This document shows positions 1-9,256 of a DNA stretch of 64,000 nt, one piece after another. Under the pieces are notes generated by a model, which saw only the letters and a list, made by a program, of their open reading frames with translations, was not told the origin of the DNA and ran no database searches. Location of the stretch: assembly GCA_015056905.1 (NCBI GenBank), contig SVFI01000005.1, positions 62,001-126,000 on the forward strand, written 5' to 3'. Both the position numbers and the translations under genes were made by a program. Position 1 is the first letter of the stretch. Every line of letters begins with the position of its first letter. The DNA comes from Lachnospiraceae bacterium. Its GTDB lineage: Bacteria; Bacillota; Clostridia; Lachnospirales; Lachnospiraceae.

Positions 1-1
1 A

Positions 2-421
2 GGTTACTCTCCCGTCAAAGATGTTACCTATGTACGCGGTTTCCTCGGACGTATGTTATTTGCCGGCGAAGACGGCGTAAAGAAAGTCCGCGTGTTATCC
101 GGAGGAGAAAAAGTACGTTGTCTCCTTTCCAAGATGATGATTTCCGGTGCTAACTGCCTCATCCTCGATGAGCCGACCAACCACCTCGATATGGAATCCA
201 TCACTGCGCTTAACAATGGTCTGATTAAATTCAAAGGTGTCGAGCTGTTCTCCTGTCATGACCACCAGTTCGTACAGACAACCGCAAACCGTATTATGGA
301 AATTCTTCCTGACGGAAGTCTGATTGACAAGATTACGACTTACGACGAATATCTTGCAAGTGATGAGATGGCTCGTAAGCGTACCATCTACACAGCAAAA
401 AAAGAAGAGGACGAAAACTAA
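2..421 (+). CDS. ABC-F family ATPase, C-terminal part (5' truncated by window edge)
   Basis: The frame is open from base 2, so the gene begins before the window. What remains is the second nucleotide-binding domain: ABC signature LSGGEK (about bases 98-115), Walker B LILDEPTNHLD, and an H-loop written SCHDHQF. The PTNHLD string is diagnostic of the ABC-F family (soluble twin-ATPase proteins that act on the ribosome, not transporters). The spacing and the tail after the H-loop look most like the YbiT branch, but without the first half the subgroup is uncertain. The next gene starts two bases after the stop, so they are probably cotranscribed. Confidence 0.9.
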   Translation, partial: GYSPVKDVTYVRGFLGRMLFAGEDGVKKVRVLSGGEKVRCLLSKMMISGANCLILDEPTNHLDMESITALNNGLIKFKGVELFSCHDHQFVQTTANRIMEILPDGSLIDKITTYDEYLASDEMARKRTIYTAKKEEDEN

Positions 422-423
422 TC

Positions 424-1281
424 ATGAAATCAGTCGATTTACATGTGCATTCTAACAAATCCGATGGAACTTATGCTCCATCGGATTTAGTTAACTTAGC
501 ACTTTCCAAAGGTCTGTCTGCTTTTGCGCTGACCGACCACGACACAACCGAAGGCATTGACGAAGCACTTGCAGCTGCCTCTCTTGCGCGCTCGCAAGGT
601 GCGGACATCGAAGTGATTCCCGGTATCGAATTTTCCACAGAATACGAAGGAAAAGACATTCACATTGTAGGAATCGACATTGAATATAAAAGTGATGCAT
701 TTCAAAAATATCTGAGGGATTTTCAAGATTCACGAGATAATCGCAACCGCAAGATGTGCATAAAACTTGCCGAGCATGGCGTGGATATCACATACGAAAA
801 ACTCCGTGCCGAATATCCGGACTCCGTTCTGACACGTGCGCACTATGCCAAATATATGATGGAGCACGGCGCGGTCAAAAGTATGTCTGAGGCCTTTGAC
901 CGTTACATCGGCGATCGCGCTCCCTGTTTTTTGCCGCGCGAAAAGGTAACCCCTTCACAAGCAGTTTCACTCATTTTAAAAAGCGGCGGAATACCGATTC
1001 TCGCACACCCGATTCTGTATCATATGTCTGATGCCCGTCTCGACAAACTAGTTGCGACTTTAAAAGAGGCAGGACTGATTGGAATCGAGGCTATTTATTC
1101 GACCTACAACAGCGCAGAAGAGCGTCAAATCCGAAAACTCGCCGCAAAATACGACCTCTGTATCTCCGGCGGTTCCGATTTTCACGGCGGAACAAAACCC
1201 GGCCTTGAAATAGGCAACGGCTATGGAAAACTTTTCGTTCCGTATGATGTGTTGGAAAATTTAAGAAAGCGCGCTCACTGA
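424..1281 (+). CDS. PHP-domain phosphoesterase (RNase AM / nucleoside-bisphosphate phosphatase type)
   Basis: 285 residues. The N-terminus carries the PHP metal motif HVHSNKSDG and a second motif ALTDHDT; later AHP (about residue 195) and a terminal GGSDFHG complete the metal-binding set. Length and arrangement fit the stand-alone PHP proteins related to E. coli YciV/RNase AM and to 3',5'-nucleoside bisphosphate phosphatases, rather than DNA polymerase III or histidinol phosphatase. These are cytosolic, Mn-dependent enzymes that trim RNA 5' ends or remove a 3' phosphate. The exact substrate here is inferred from family only. The start ATG follows the ABC-F stop by two bases, and a hairpin terminator overlaps the stop codon. 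Confidence 0.85.
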   Translation: MKSVDLHVHSNKSDGTYAPSDLVNLALSKGLSAFALTDHDTTEGIDEALAAASLARSQGADIEVIPGIEFSTEYEGKDIHIVGIDIEYKSDAFQKYLRDFQDSRDNRNRKMCIKLAEHGVDITYEKLRAEYPDSVLTRAHYAKYMMEHGAVKSMSEAFDRYIGDRAPCFLPREKVTPSQAVSLILKSGGIPILAHPILYHMSDARLDKLVATLKEAGLIGIEAIYSTYNSAEERQIRKLAAKYDLCISGGSDFHGGTKPGLEIGNGYGKLFVPYDVLENLRKRAH

Positions 1282-1292
1282 GCGCGCTTTTT
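1266..1292. terminator. Bidirectional hairpin terminator
   Basis: An 11-bp perfect stem (AAAGCGCGCTC at 1266-1276 with GAGCGCGCTTT at 1280-1290), three-base loop and T-run. It includes the stop codon of the PHP gene and also ends the convergent gene at 1292-1555. Confidence 0.85.
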
Positions 1293-1555
1293 CAGCATTC
1301 CACAATCAGATATCTTCCGTCGCCGACGTCAAACACTTCGTCCGCTTCAAGAATTTCATCCTCATTGATTTCTGCGATGTCAATCCCCTCTTCCTCGAAG
1401 TAGTCCCAAACTTCTTTTTTTCCATTTACGACTACCGCCATGCATTCCGCAAGAAAATCATCTGCTTCCTCTCTTGTATCTGCAACATTTTCCGGAAAAA
1501 GTTTTCCCTGCTGCCCCAAAAAAGCATCCAATACCGCCTCATCAAATTGTGTCAT
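1292..1555 (-). CDS. Small acidic conserved hypothetical protein
   Basis: 87 residues, strongly acidic, starting MTQFDEAV and ending DGRYLIVEC. The start at 1555 is chosen because AGGAG stands just upstream; a longer reading frame (to 1576) would put this ribosome binding site inside the gene. No catalytic motif, signal peptide or membrane segment is visible; the composition suggests a soluble, probably alpha-helical protein. I do not recognise a named family. It lies at the downstream end of the polyphosphate/HAD gene group, with 46 bases between it and the HAD fusion, so it may be its last member. Confidence 0.7.
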   Translation of the reverse strand: MTQFDEAVLDAFLGQQGKLFPENVADTREEADDFLAECMAVVVNGKKEVWDYFEEEGIDIAEINEDEILEADEVFDVGDGRYLIVEC

Positions 1556-1601
1556 TGTTGTCTCCTTCCTGTGCAAGTCCTATCCCGCACACTCTTCTTA
1601 A

Positions 1602-3113
1602 TCACTGCTCATATAATTCTCTGAGCACCTGATACACACCCTGTTCCCAGTACGGCGCACACACATGTTTTGCTGTCTCCTTCACAACAGGCAACGCATT
1701 TCCGACCGCATAACTCTCACCTGCTGCCCGAAGCAGTCCGATATCGTTTTCATTGTCGCCGAATACCATTGTCTCTTCCGGCAAAATCCCGAGACCTTCC
1801 TGCAACACCTTAAGCGCATTGCCCTTGTCCACGGAAAAGTCCATGAAATCCACCCATTCTTCGCCTGCCATGCAGGTTTTGACTCTGTCTTTCCATTTCG
1901 GAATCAGAAAACTTTCTCCTATATCGCGAATACTTCCTTTATGGTAAATCGCAAGCTTAACAAAATCCGCATCCTCACCAAGAATATCATCCGTGAGCGT
2001 CACATCGTTGCGGTAGCTTTCGCTAATCAGACGAATGAAGTTCTCATCTTTACTCTCCAAAAAGCACCCTTTACTTGTCGATGCAACCACATGACATCCC
2101 TTGTCATATAATAAGCGGAGGTCTGCCATGATTTCTTCCACGTACTCCCGCTTCATCTTTGTCAGCCCGTACGTCTTTCCGTCTTTAATAATATGCGCAC
2201 CATTCTCAGCAATATAAAGCAGATTGCGCTCCGCACGTTCAAACATACGCCGGATACTTCCGTACTGACGTCCGCTTGCAATCGTAACGTATACCCCTCT
2301 GTCGCAAAGAGCCTGTATTGCCTCTATGATTTCATCTCCAACTTCACGGGAAGAATCTTTGACAAGTGTTCCATCTACATCCGTTGCTATAAGACGGATA
2401 CGCGCAGGTTCTCTGACCCATTCACCACCACAATCCGTTTCAGCAGAACCCCTCTCCGAATCATCGATATATCCCAGCAACTGTGCAGGAGCATCGATGA
2501 TTGCATCTGCGTGGTTTTCCTCGAGTTCTTCACGGTCACGAAAGCCCCAAAGCGCCCCAACCGTAAAGACTCCTGCCGACGTTCCTGTCTGCATATCTAT
2601 GCTCGTGTCGCCGAGATAAATCGCTTCCTGCTTAGTTACTCCAAGCTTTCTCAATATAAACTCCACTCCGTCCGGTGCCGGTTTGCGTGGTCTGTCTGCC
2701 ACCTGTCCCACCACCATATCGAAGGTCCCCTCGCCGAATACGCTGCGAATAACATCCTCCGTCTGCGCCTGTGGTTTGTTGGAATTAACCGCAAGCAAAA
2801 ACCCTCTGCGTTTCAATTCTGCGAGCAGTTCAAGTATTCCTTCATACGGATTTACCTCATACATACAATACTTCTCAAACACCTCTTCATATTTGCGCAT
2901 AACCTTATCAAAATGTGCAAGCCCGGTATCTCCGTCATGAAGCAGACACTGACGAATCAATTCTGCAGAACCATTCCCTACAAAATAACGATAGCGGTCA
3001 ACCTCATACGGTGCAAAACCGTACGCTTCAAGTGCCATATTCGCTGATTTCTGAATCGATTTGAGCGTATTGGTAAGTGTACCGTCTAAATCAAATATAA
3101 CAAGTCTTTTCAT
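1602..3113 (-). CDS. Fused HAD phosphatases: phosphoglycolate phosphatase-like plus Cof-like
   Basis: 503 residues with two complete haloacid dehalogenase phosphatase domains. Domain 1 (about 1-215, subfamily IA) has FDLDGTL (Asp8, Asp10), VNSNKP, a lysine before PAPDG, and LGDTSIDM. Domain 2 (about 240-503, subfamily IIB/Cof) has TDVDGTL (Asp245, Asp247), IASGRQ, a DKGNAL lysine and FGDNENDI. All four HAD motifs appear intact in both halves, joined by a linker of about 25 residues. The start at 3113 is where the DLDGT domain begins, two bases after the ppk stop codon; the frame runs open upstream but that part overlaps ppk. Substrates are unknown: domain 1 resembles phosphoglycolate phosphatase, domain 2 sugar-phosphate or flavin phosphatases. 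Confidence 0.88.
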   Translation of the reverse strand: MKRLVIFDLDGTLTNTLKSIQKSANMALEAYGFAPYEVDRYRYFVGNGSAELIRQCLLHDGDTGLAHFDKVMRKYEEVFEKYCMYEVNPYEGILELLAELKRRGFLLAVNSNKPQAQTEDVIRSVFGEGTFDMVVGQVADRPRKPAPDGVEFILRKLGVTKQEAIYLGDTSIDMQTGTSAGVFTVGALWGFRDREELEENHADAIIDAPAQLLGYIDDSERGSAETDCGGEWVREPARIRLIATDVDGTLVKDSSREVGDEIIEAIQALCDRGVYVTIASGRQYGSIRRMFERAERNLLYIAENGAHIIKDGKTYGLTKMKREYVEEIMADLRLLYDKGCHVVASTSKGCFLESKDENFIRLISESYRNDVTLTDDILGEDADFVKLAIYHKGSIRDIGESFLIPKWKDRVKTCMAGEEWVDFMDFSVDKGNALKVLQEGLGILPEETMVFGDNENDIGLLRAAGESYAVGNALPVVKETAKHVCAPYWEQGVYQVLRELYEQ

Positions 3114-3115
3114 AA

Positions 3116-5278
3116 CTACTCCAAATGTTGTCCTGTTTCCGGTTGAAACACCCTGCCCGATACCGCTTCGTCCGGCGCATTTTCCTTTGCCTCGGCAACA
3201 GCTTCCTCGCAGAACGTATCCTGTGCACAGCAAAGCTTCTTACCGCGGCGGTCCACTTTGGCATAGGAATCATCCGCCTGCAGCACATGCGCTTTCAGCG
3301 TATCATCAAGCTGTACCTGTAAAATATGAATGGCTTTCTGTTTCAAATCCTCCTGAAGAATCGGAAACAAGATTTCCACTCTCCGCTCTAAATTTCTAGG
3401 CATCCAATCCGCGCTTGCCATATAGACTTCCGAACTGCCGCTATTTTCAAAATAGAAAACTCTCGCATGCTCAAGGAAATTACCTACGATCGAACGCACC
3501 GTGATATTCTCACTCACACCCGGAATTCCGACCTTGAGGCAACAGATTCCCCTGACAATCAAATCAATCTTAACTCCGGCGCTGCTTGCTTTATAAAGTG
3601 CCTCAATAATATCAATGTCGCAGAGCGAATTCATCTTAGCGATGATACGCGCAGGAACTCCTGCACGGGCATTTTCCTCCTCTCTGCGAATCAGGTAGAG
3701 GAATTTGTCCTTCAGCCAGAGCGGTGCCACAGAAAGCCGGTTCCAGCTCTTTGGTTCCGAATAACCGGAAAGCATATTAAAGACTGCCGTCGCGTCCTCT
3801 CCGATTTCTTCCTGACAAGTCAGAAGACCTAAGTCTGTATATAATTTTGCTGTCGCATCATTGTAGTTTCCCGTACCCAGGTGTACGTATCGACGAATTC
3901 CATCCTCTTCCTTGCGCACAACAAGTGTAATTTTCGAATGTGTCTTGAGTCCGACCAATCCGTAAATAACGTGACATCCTGCTTTTTCCAGCATCTTTGC
4001 CCAGACGATATTGTTTTCCTCATCAAAACGTGCTTTGAGCTCCACAAGAACCGAAACCTGCTTACCGTTTTCCGCTGCCTGTGCAAGTGCCCGGATAATC
4101 GGTGAGTTACCGCTCACTCTGTAAAGCGTCTGCTTGATTGCTAAAACCTTAGGGTCTTTTGCCGCTTTTTGGATAAAGGAGACAATCGGTTCAAATGTCT
4201 GGTATGGATGATGAAGTAAAATGTCGCGTTTTGCAATTTCCTCAAAAATGTCACAATCCGGAGGAAGCTCCTTGACCGGTTGCGGCTTAAATGCCTTCAC
4301 TTTCAGTGAATCGAACCCTTCCATTCCGTACATTTTCATAAGAAAAGTCAAATCAAGCGGCCCATTGATATAATAAATATCTTCCTCTTCAAGCTTTAAC
4401 TCCTTGTTGATAATCTTAAGAAGTCTCTTATCTACGCCCTCTTCCACCTCGAGACGAATTGCTTCGCCCCACTGACGCTTTTTGAGCTGCTTTTCGATTT
4501 CTTTCAGAAGGTCCTCCGCCTCATCCTCATCGATGGACAAGTCCGCATTTCTCATAATACGGAACGGATGCGAACAAATAACATCGTAATTTAAAAACAG
4601 CTTATCCATGTGATGTTCAATGACTTCCTCGAGCAGAATCACATGCGCCTTTGCTTTCTCCTCAAACAAATCCGCCGGAAGAGAAATGATGCGTGGAAGC
4701 ACAGACGGAACCTGCACGGTCGCAAATTCTATTTCAGCATCCTTCTCACCCTTTTTTCTAAGAAGCGCCCCCAGATTCAACGACTTGTTCCGAATCAAAG
4801 GAAACGGTCTGGAAGAATCCACCGCCATCGGCGTCAACACCGGATAAATATTATCTTCAAAATAACGCTCCAAATATTCCGACTGCTTCTGCGTCAAATC
4901 TTCATGATGGGAAATCACATGCATTCCGCTTGTCAGAAGTTGCGGAAGAAGTGTCCGGTTGTAGGTGGAATACTGCATATTTACAAGTTCATGTGTCTTC
5001 TGCTTTACGAGCGCAAGCTGCTTTCCCGGACCGAGCCCTGCAATATCCTTCTTTGTATATCCTGCGTGAATCATATCCTTGAGCGATGCCACACGTACCA
5101 TGAAAAATTCATCGAGGTTGGACGCTGAAATACTTAAAAATTTCAGACGCTCAAACAGCGGAATCGTTTTATCCTTCGCTTCACTTAAAATCCGGTAATC
5201 AAACTGTAACCAGCTAAGCTCTCTGTTCGTATAATATTCCGGATTTCTGTAATTTATTTTTTCTGACTTCTCACTCAT
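3116..5278 (-). CDS. ppk: Polyphosphate kinase 1
   Basis: 720 residues, full length for PPK1. The enzyme reversibly polymerises the gamma phosphate of ATP into polyphosphate. Visible landmarks: the N-terminal ELSWLQFDYRIL segment, the LVELKARFDE segment, the GLKTHSK motif containing the histidine that is phosphorylated (His447 by position), and the C-terminal SADWMPRNLERRVE segment. Its ATG overlaps the stop of ppx in an ATGA (5275-5278), so synthesis and breakdown enzymes for polyphosphate are translationally coupled. The HAD fusion follows two bases after its stop. Confidence 0.96.
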   Translation of the reverse strand: MSEKSEKINYRNPEYYTNRELSWLQFDYRILSEAKDKTIPLFERLKFLSISASNLDEFFMVRVASLKDMIHAGYTKKDIAGLGPGKQLALVKQKTHELVNMQYSTYNRTLLPQLLTSGMHVISHHEDLTQKQSEYLERYFEDNIYPVLTPMAVDSSRPFPLIRNKSLNLGALLRKKGEKDAEIEFATVQVPSVLPRIISLPADLFEEKAKAHVILLEEVIEHHMDKLFLNYDVICSHPFRIMRNADLSIDEDEAEDLLKEIEKQLKKRQWGEAIRLEVEEGVDKRLLKIINKELKLEEEDIYYINGPLDLTFLMKMYGMEGFDSLKVKAFKPQPVKELPPDCDIFEEIAKRDILLHHPYQTFEPIVSFIQKAAKDPKVLAIKQTLYRVSGNSPIIRALAQAAENGKQVSVLVELKARFDEENNIVWAKMLEKAGCHVIYGLVGLKTHSKITLVVRKEEDGIRRYVHLGTGNYNDATAKLYTDLGLLTCQEEIGEDATAVFNMLSGYSEPKSWNRLSVAPLWLKDKFLYLIRREEENARAGVPARIIAKMNSLCDIDIIEALYKASSAGVKIDLIVRGICCLKVGIPGVSENITVRSIVGNFLEHARVFYFENSGSSEVYMASADWMPRNLERRVEILFPILQEDLKQKAIHILQVQLDDTLKAHVLQADDSYAKVDRRGKKLCCAQDTFCEEAVAEAKENAPDEAVSGRVFQPETGQHLE

Positions 5279-6828
5279 GTCAAAATGCTCCTCTTTTTCT
5301 GCTTTATCACAGGTTTAATACTGTAAACTTCCTCAAAAAAGTCGGCTTTTGCGCCAATCAGACTCTTTTCCAAAGTAATATCTTCCGCCGTATCGACATT
5401 CAAAATCAACTCGTTATCTTTAAGAAGTGCCTTGACTTTTTTAAACTTCTGCTTGTGACTTCTGTCGAGACCGTTTGCCAATTTTAAAATGGCAGTCAAT
5501 TTGGCAACGGTCACATAAGAATTGCGGTCAAGATTCATGCGGCGCGCCGTCTCACCGTAATACTCGAAATCCATGCGGTTATATTTGACAATATTGGCCA
5601 CCATCTCTCTTTCGAGATGAGAAAGTCCGATAATCTCCGTCGACATAATAATGTTGTAGGAACACTCACCCGCATTGAGCATACTGATGTATTTTCCGCA
5701 GTCATATAAACGTGCGGAAAGCTGGAGCAGAAAACGATCACGCTTTTTGAGTCCATGAATTTTTTTGATACTGTCAAAAATCGTAAGCGAAATATTTTCC
5801 ACGGACTCGCTTCTTTTTCGACTTCCCATATAACGCTTACTGATGGTTTCACAACAGGCGAGAATGTCTTTTTCAAAATCATGTTCCGGTGTAATAAGCT
5901 TATTCTTCTCCGCATACTCATAACCCATACCGTCGCAGAGCGTCACTCCCGGTGCCCACAAAAGCTTCGCATCCATCACCTCAAGCATACGTTTAATAAG
6001 TATCGCACTGCAAAACAGAAGCGACACCTTTTCTTCCTCCATACCGAGAGAAACGGCGATTTCCTGACGGCTCTTTGTCTGCAAAGTATGCACAAACTCC
6101 ATACATCCTTCGCGCGACAAATATCCTTTTCTGTCACTGCTGACAGCCGCACTCTGAATCACCGGTGAAAAGTAATCATCCACAAAAATAACATTCTCTA
6201 TTTCACGCCCTTTAAAATGCATTTTCTTGAGAACTTCAAGCTGATTATCCACCAGTTCTCCGACAAGTTCCGCATAACGGGACGGCTTTGCCTGCATCGC
6301 CATCAGTCGGTCGCGAATACGAAGAACACCGAGACGGATGTTCTGTGTAATCACAAGAGAATCTTTATCAAACAACGAAACCTGAAGGCTTCCGCCCCCG
6401 AGATCGACAATCGCAGTACCTTTTTCAATAATCTTTTTAAATCCTTCTCCTTTCGATGCAATCGCCTTGTAATCCAGAAATCTCTGTTCCGAGTTACTGA
6501 TGACATTGACCTTCAGTCCCGTGCGGCTCTCAATGGTATCCAGTACAAGTACCGTGTTTTTCGCCTCACGAACCGCACTTGTTGCATACGCTTTGTACGC
6601 ATCCACCTTGTAGGAATCCATAATCTTCTTGAAATCGCCCAACACATCACAAAGTTCATTGACGCGCTCAATGCTGATTTTTCCCTGTCCGTAACTCTCC
6701 GTCCCGAGCTCAATCTTATGACGGATGTGGTCAATTTCTTTCAGTCCCATCTTTGGGGATATTTCAAATATTTTCATCGCCAGCTCATAAGAACCGACGT
6801 CAATTGCCGCAAACGTTCTGACTGCCAT
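5275..6828 (-). CDS. ppx: Ppx/GppA phosphatase with C-terminal HD-like domain (exopolyphosphatase)
   Basis: 517 residues. The N-terminal half has the ASKHA-fold phosphate loops AIDVGSYEL and DLGGGSLQV typical of Ppx/GppA enzymes, which remove terminal phosphates from polyphosphate or from pppGpp. The C-terminal half (from about residue 320) is helical and resembles the HD-type domain of long Ppx proteins. GGAGG stands 7 bases before the chosen ATG. Adjacency and ATGA overlap with ppk favour exopolyphosphatase over guanosine pentaphosphatase, but that is inferred from context. Confidence 0.92.
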   Translation of the reverse strand: MAVRTFAAIDVGSYELAMKIFEISPKMGLKEIDHIRHKIELGTESYGQGKISIERVNELCDVLGDFKKIMDSYKVDAYKAYATSAVREAKNTVLVLDTIESRTGLKVNVISNSEQRFLDYKAIASKGEGFKKIIEKGTAIVDLGGGSLQVSLFDKDSLVITQNIRLGVLRIRDRLMAMQAKPSRYAELVGELVDNQLEVLKKMHFKGREIENVIFVDDYFSPVIQSAAVSSDRKGYLSREGCMEFVHTLQTKSRQEIAVSLGMEEEKVSLLFCSAILIKRMLEVMDAKLLWAPGVTLCDGMGYEYAEKNKLITPEHDFEKDILACCETISKRYMGSRKRSESVENISLTIFDSIKKIHGLKKRDRFLLQLSARLYDCGKYISMLNAGECSYNIIMSTEIIGLSHLEREMVANIVKYNRMDFEYYGETARRMNLDRNSYVTVAKLTAILKLANGLDRSHKQKFKKVKALLKDNELILNVDTAEDITLEKSLIGAKADFFEEVYSIKPVIKQKKRSILT

Positions 6829-6839
6829 CCGACTGCCTC

Positions 6840-7964
6840 CTAATAATTCCCAAGAATTTTCATATTGCGCGCTTCATCGCGAAGTCCGCGCAGCGCATTC
6901 TTAACCGCGCCATCTGCAAGATTGCCCTCAAAATCAATAAAGAAACGATACTCCCAGTTCCGTTCCTCAATCGGACGACTCTCAATTTTGCACATGTTAA
7001 GATTATTATAAATAAAATGTGAAAGCATATGATAAAGCGAACCGCTCTGATGCGGAACCTCAAAACAAATACTGATTTTCTTTGCGTCTTTCCTAAAAAT
7101 CTTTTGGTTCGTCACAATAATGAAGCGGGTCGAATTGGTCTCCGACTGATTCACACCTTTCTTGAGAACTTCCAGTCCGTATGCCTTACCTGCATACTCG
7201 CTTGCAATTGCCACTTGCGTCATATCACCGTCATCTTTTACCTTCTGCGCCGCAAACGCGTTGTTCTGCATACTGATCTGTTGCCAGCTATAGCTGTCAA
7301 GAAAACGCGCACTCTGCATCAGTGACTGCGGGTGGGAATAAACCCGTTCAATCTTCTCCATGTCAGTTCCCGGAAGCCCGAGCAGACAATGTTCAATTTT
7401 TATAATCTGCTCGCCGACAATATAATTCTCAAACTCTACCATTAGGTCATAGATTTCACTCACGATACCAGCCGTGGAATTCTCAATCGGGAGTACCGCA
7501 AAATCAGCACTTCCTTCGTCAATCGCGCTCATCGCCTCGCGAAAGGTATCTACATGAAAACTGTTAATCTGATCTCCGAAATACTGTTCCATTGCTGCTT
7601 GCGAATATGCACCTTCCGCCCCCTGAAATACGACTCTTGCCTTTTGGGTATCCAGCTCATCCACCCCTATAAAAGGAAGCTTACCGAGACTCCCGTGCTG
7701 TGCCAGCATCTGGTACTGAAGCTTACGGCTCATCGACATAATCTGTTCAAACAGTTCCTCCACACCATGACTGTTAAAATCATTGTGCGTCAGTGATTTC
7801 ACCTTACGGATTTTCTCCTCCTCACGCGCTTTGTCGAACACCTTTTTGCCTGTCTCTATTTTATATTCTGCCACTTTGGAGCAGATATCCATTCGTCTTT
7901 CATACAAATCAACAATCTGCTGATCAATCTCATCAATCTCGTTTCTCAACACACCTAAATCCAT
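6840..7964 (-). CDS. pheA: Bifunctional chorismate mutase / prephenate dehydratase
   Basis: 374 residues, the P-protein of phenylalanine synthesis. Order: AroQ chorismate mutase (about 1-90, beginning LGVLRNEIDEIDQQIVDLY), prephenate dehydratase (about 105-285, with FQGAEGAYSQAA and the NSTRF motif), and an ACT regulatory domain with the ESRP phenylalanine-binding motif. All parts for feedback inhibition by phenylalanine are present. The start at 7964 follows an AAGGGA ribosome binding site; an upstream in-frame ATG at 8021 lacks one. It is the first gene of the group with ppx and ppk, which is an unusual metabolic pairing. Confidence 0.94.
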   Translation of the reverse strand: MDLGVLRNEIDEIDQQIVDLYERRMDICSKVAEYKIETGKKVFDKAREEEKIRKVKSLTHNDFNSHGVEELFEQIMSMSRKLQYQMLAQHGSLGKLPFIGVDELDTQKARVVFQGAEGAYSQAAMEQYFGDQINSFHVDTFREAMSAIDEGSADFAVLPIENSTAGIVSEIYDLMVEFENYIVGEQIIKIEHCLLGLPGTDMEKIERVYSHPQSLMQSARFLDSYSWQQISMQNNAFAAQKVKDDGDMTQVAIASEYAGKAYGLEVLKKGVNQSETNSTRFIIVTNQKIFRKDAKKISICFEVPHQSGSLYHMLSHFIYNNLNMCKIESRPIEERNWEYRFFIDFEGNLADGAVKNALRGLRDEARNMKILGNY

Positions 7965-8038
7965 GTTTTGTCCCTTTCCACGGCAGCTTTCGCGCCTCCG
8001 CTTTCTACAGTTTATATTCATTTCTTTCCCATAAATAT

Positions 8039-8065
8039 CTTATACCAATTCCAACTAATAGGCAA
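8039..8065 (-). promoter_or_regulatory. Candidate promoter for pheA-ppx-ppk
   Basis: On the minus strand TTGCCT (8060-8065) precedes TATAAG (8039-8044) by 15 bases, and the -10 box has an upstream TGG, an extended -10. The spacer is shorter than ideal, so the extended -10 probably matters. Confidence 0.45.
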
Positions 8066-8098
8066 GGTATCGGCCGGTAAATTTGACGTAAAAATATG

Positions 8099-8128
8099 TT
8101 CTACTTTGCATACAAAATGTGATATACT
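8099..8128 (+). promoter_or_regulatory. Candidate promoter for the DUF5050 gene
   Basis: An extended -10 box, TGATATACT (-10 hexamer at 8123-8128), lies 40 bases before the start codon; the -35 region (about 8099-8104) is weak. It is divergent from the pheA promoter. Confidence 0.45.
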
Positions 8129-8167
8129 GTGAACACATCATACGACACAAGTATACGGAGGTTTTCT

Positions 8168-9208
8168 ATGACAAGTAAGAAAAAAGTTGTACTTATCACA
8201 ACCATTATTCTTGTTTTATTAATAGCATTATATATAATAAACGACTATCAAAAAAGAGTTCCCCAAAACCCCGAAGGAACCGTCGGTAATACTGCCGGTA
8301 ACCTAAACAACGGAGGCTATTTTTGCGAATCGGACGGAATGGTCTATTTTGCCAACGCGTATGACGGCGGCACTCTCTACTGCATGAATCCGGACGAGAG
8401 CGAAGTCAAAAAACTGAATCGTTCGGAAGTATCACAGCTCAATGCCGCCGGTAAATACCTGTATTATTATCAGAAAAATTCATCCTCTTATCCGGATTTC
8501 AGTTTCCTGATTCGAACCTATGGATTGTATCGCACAAACAAAAAAGGCCGCGACCCGGTCTGCCTTGACAAGTCGGATTGCGGAAATGTCTCTCTGGCAG
8601 ACAACACCCTCTTTTATACAAAACCGGTGGACGGTGCACAGACACTTCATCTGTTCGCTATCGGCACAGACAAAAAAAATGCACGCGAAGTTGCAGATTA
8701 TCTCGTCAACCCTTCCAGTGTTTCAGAGGGCACGATTTATTATAACGGAACAGAATCCGACCATTACTTGTACGCTTATGACACCCTGACCGGTCAGGAA
8801 TCCCTCATCAAAGAATACAACATGTGGTTTCCGACTCTGCACGGACAATCGATTTACTTCCTTGATTTGGAAAGCGATTACGAGTTATGCCGCTACAATC
8901 TTTACGATGATACCATGACCGTTCTGACAACGGACCGGGTAGAATCGTTCAACCTGACAGCGCAGTATATTTACTATCAGACCATCGACACAGACACTCC
9001 TGCTCTTATGCGCATGGGGTTAGACGGAAGTAATCCGGAGCTTGTTTCAGAAGGCGTATACCGCGACATTAACGTAACCTCCCAATACGTGTATTTCCGC
9101 TCTTATGCTGCAGATATGCCAATGTATCATACACCTGCTGACGGCGCTGTATACGTGACAACATTTGACGCAGCAAGTCAGGCCGCAATGAAAGAACTCA
9201 GCAAATAA
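8168..9208 (+). CDS. DUF5050-type membrane-anchored beta-propeller protein
   Basis: 346 residues. An N-terminal lysine-rich stretch and one hydrophobic segment (about 8-24) look like a signal anchor; the rest would be outside the membrane. It consists of repeated units with aromatic YY/YFxS motifs and asparagine/aspartate turns (for example GGYFCESDGMVYF, KYLYYYQ, TIYYNG, YIYYQT), the pattern of DUF5050/TolB-like propellers. No catalytic residues are evident. The start at 8168 follows GGAGGT by 7 bases. The gene stands alone between a divergent promoter and a strong terminator, so its role cannot be read from neighbours. Confidence 0.82.
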   Translation: MTSKKKVVLITTIILVLLIALYIINDYQKRVPQNPEGTVGNTAGNLNNGGYFCESDGMVYFANAYDGGTLYCMNPDESEVKKLNRSEVSQLNAAGKYLYYYQKNSSSYPDFSFLIRTYGLYRTNKKGRDPVCLDKSDCGNVSLADNTLFYTKPVDGAQTLHLFAIGTDKKNAREVADYLVNPSSVSEGTIYYNGTESDHYLYAYDTLTGQESLIKEYNMWFPTLHGQSIYFLDLESDYELCRYNLYDDTMTVLTTDRVESFNLTAQYIYYQTIDTDTPALMRMGLDGSNPELVSEGVYRDINVTSQYVYFRSYAADMPMYHTPADGAVYVTTFDAASQAAMKELSK

Positions 9209-9210
9209 AA

Positions 9211-9252
9211 AAGCGTCACATCATATCATTTCCGATATGATGTGACGTTTTT
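9211..9252. terminator. Bidirectional terminator between DUF5050 gene and folBK
   Basis: A 14-bp perfect stem (9214-9227 with 9234-9247), 6-base loop, A-run on the left and T-run on the right; it can end both converging genes. Confidence 0.9.
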
Positions 9253-9256
9253 CATT

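Noticed and set aside
2193-3047. 284-codon plus-strand frame opposite the HAD fusion
   Set aside because: Lies entirely antisense to a two-domain gene with all motifs; composition not protein-like.
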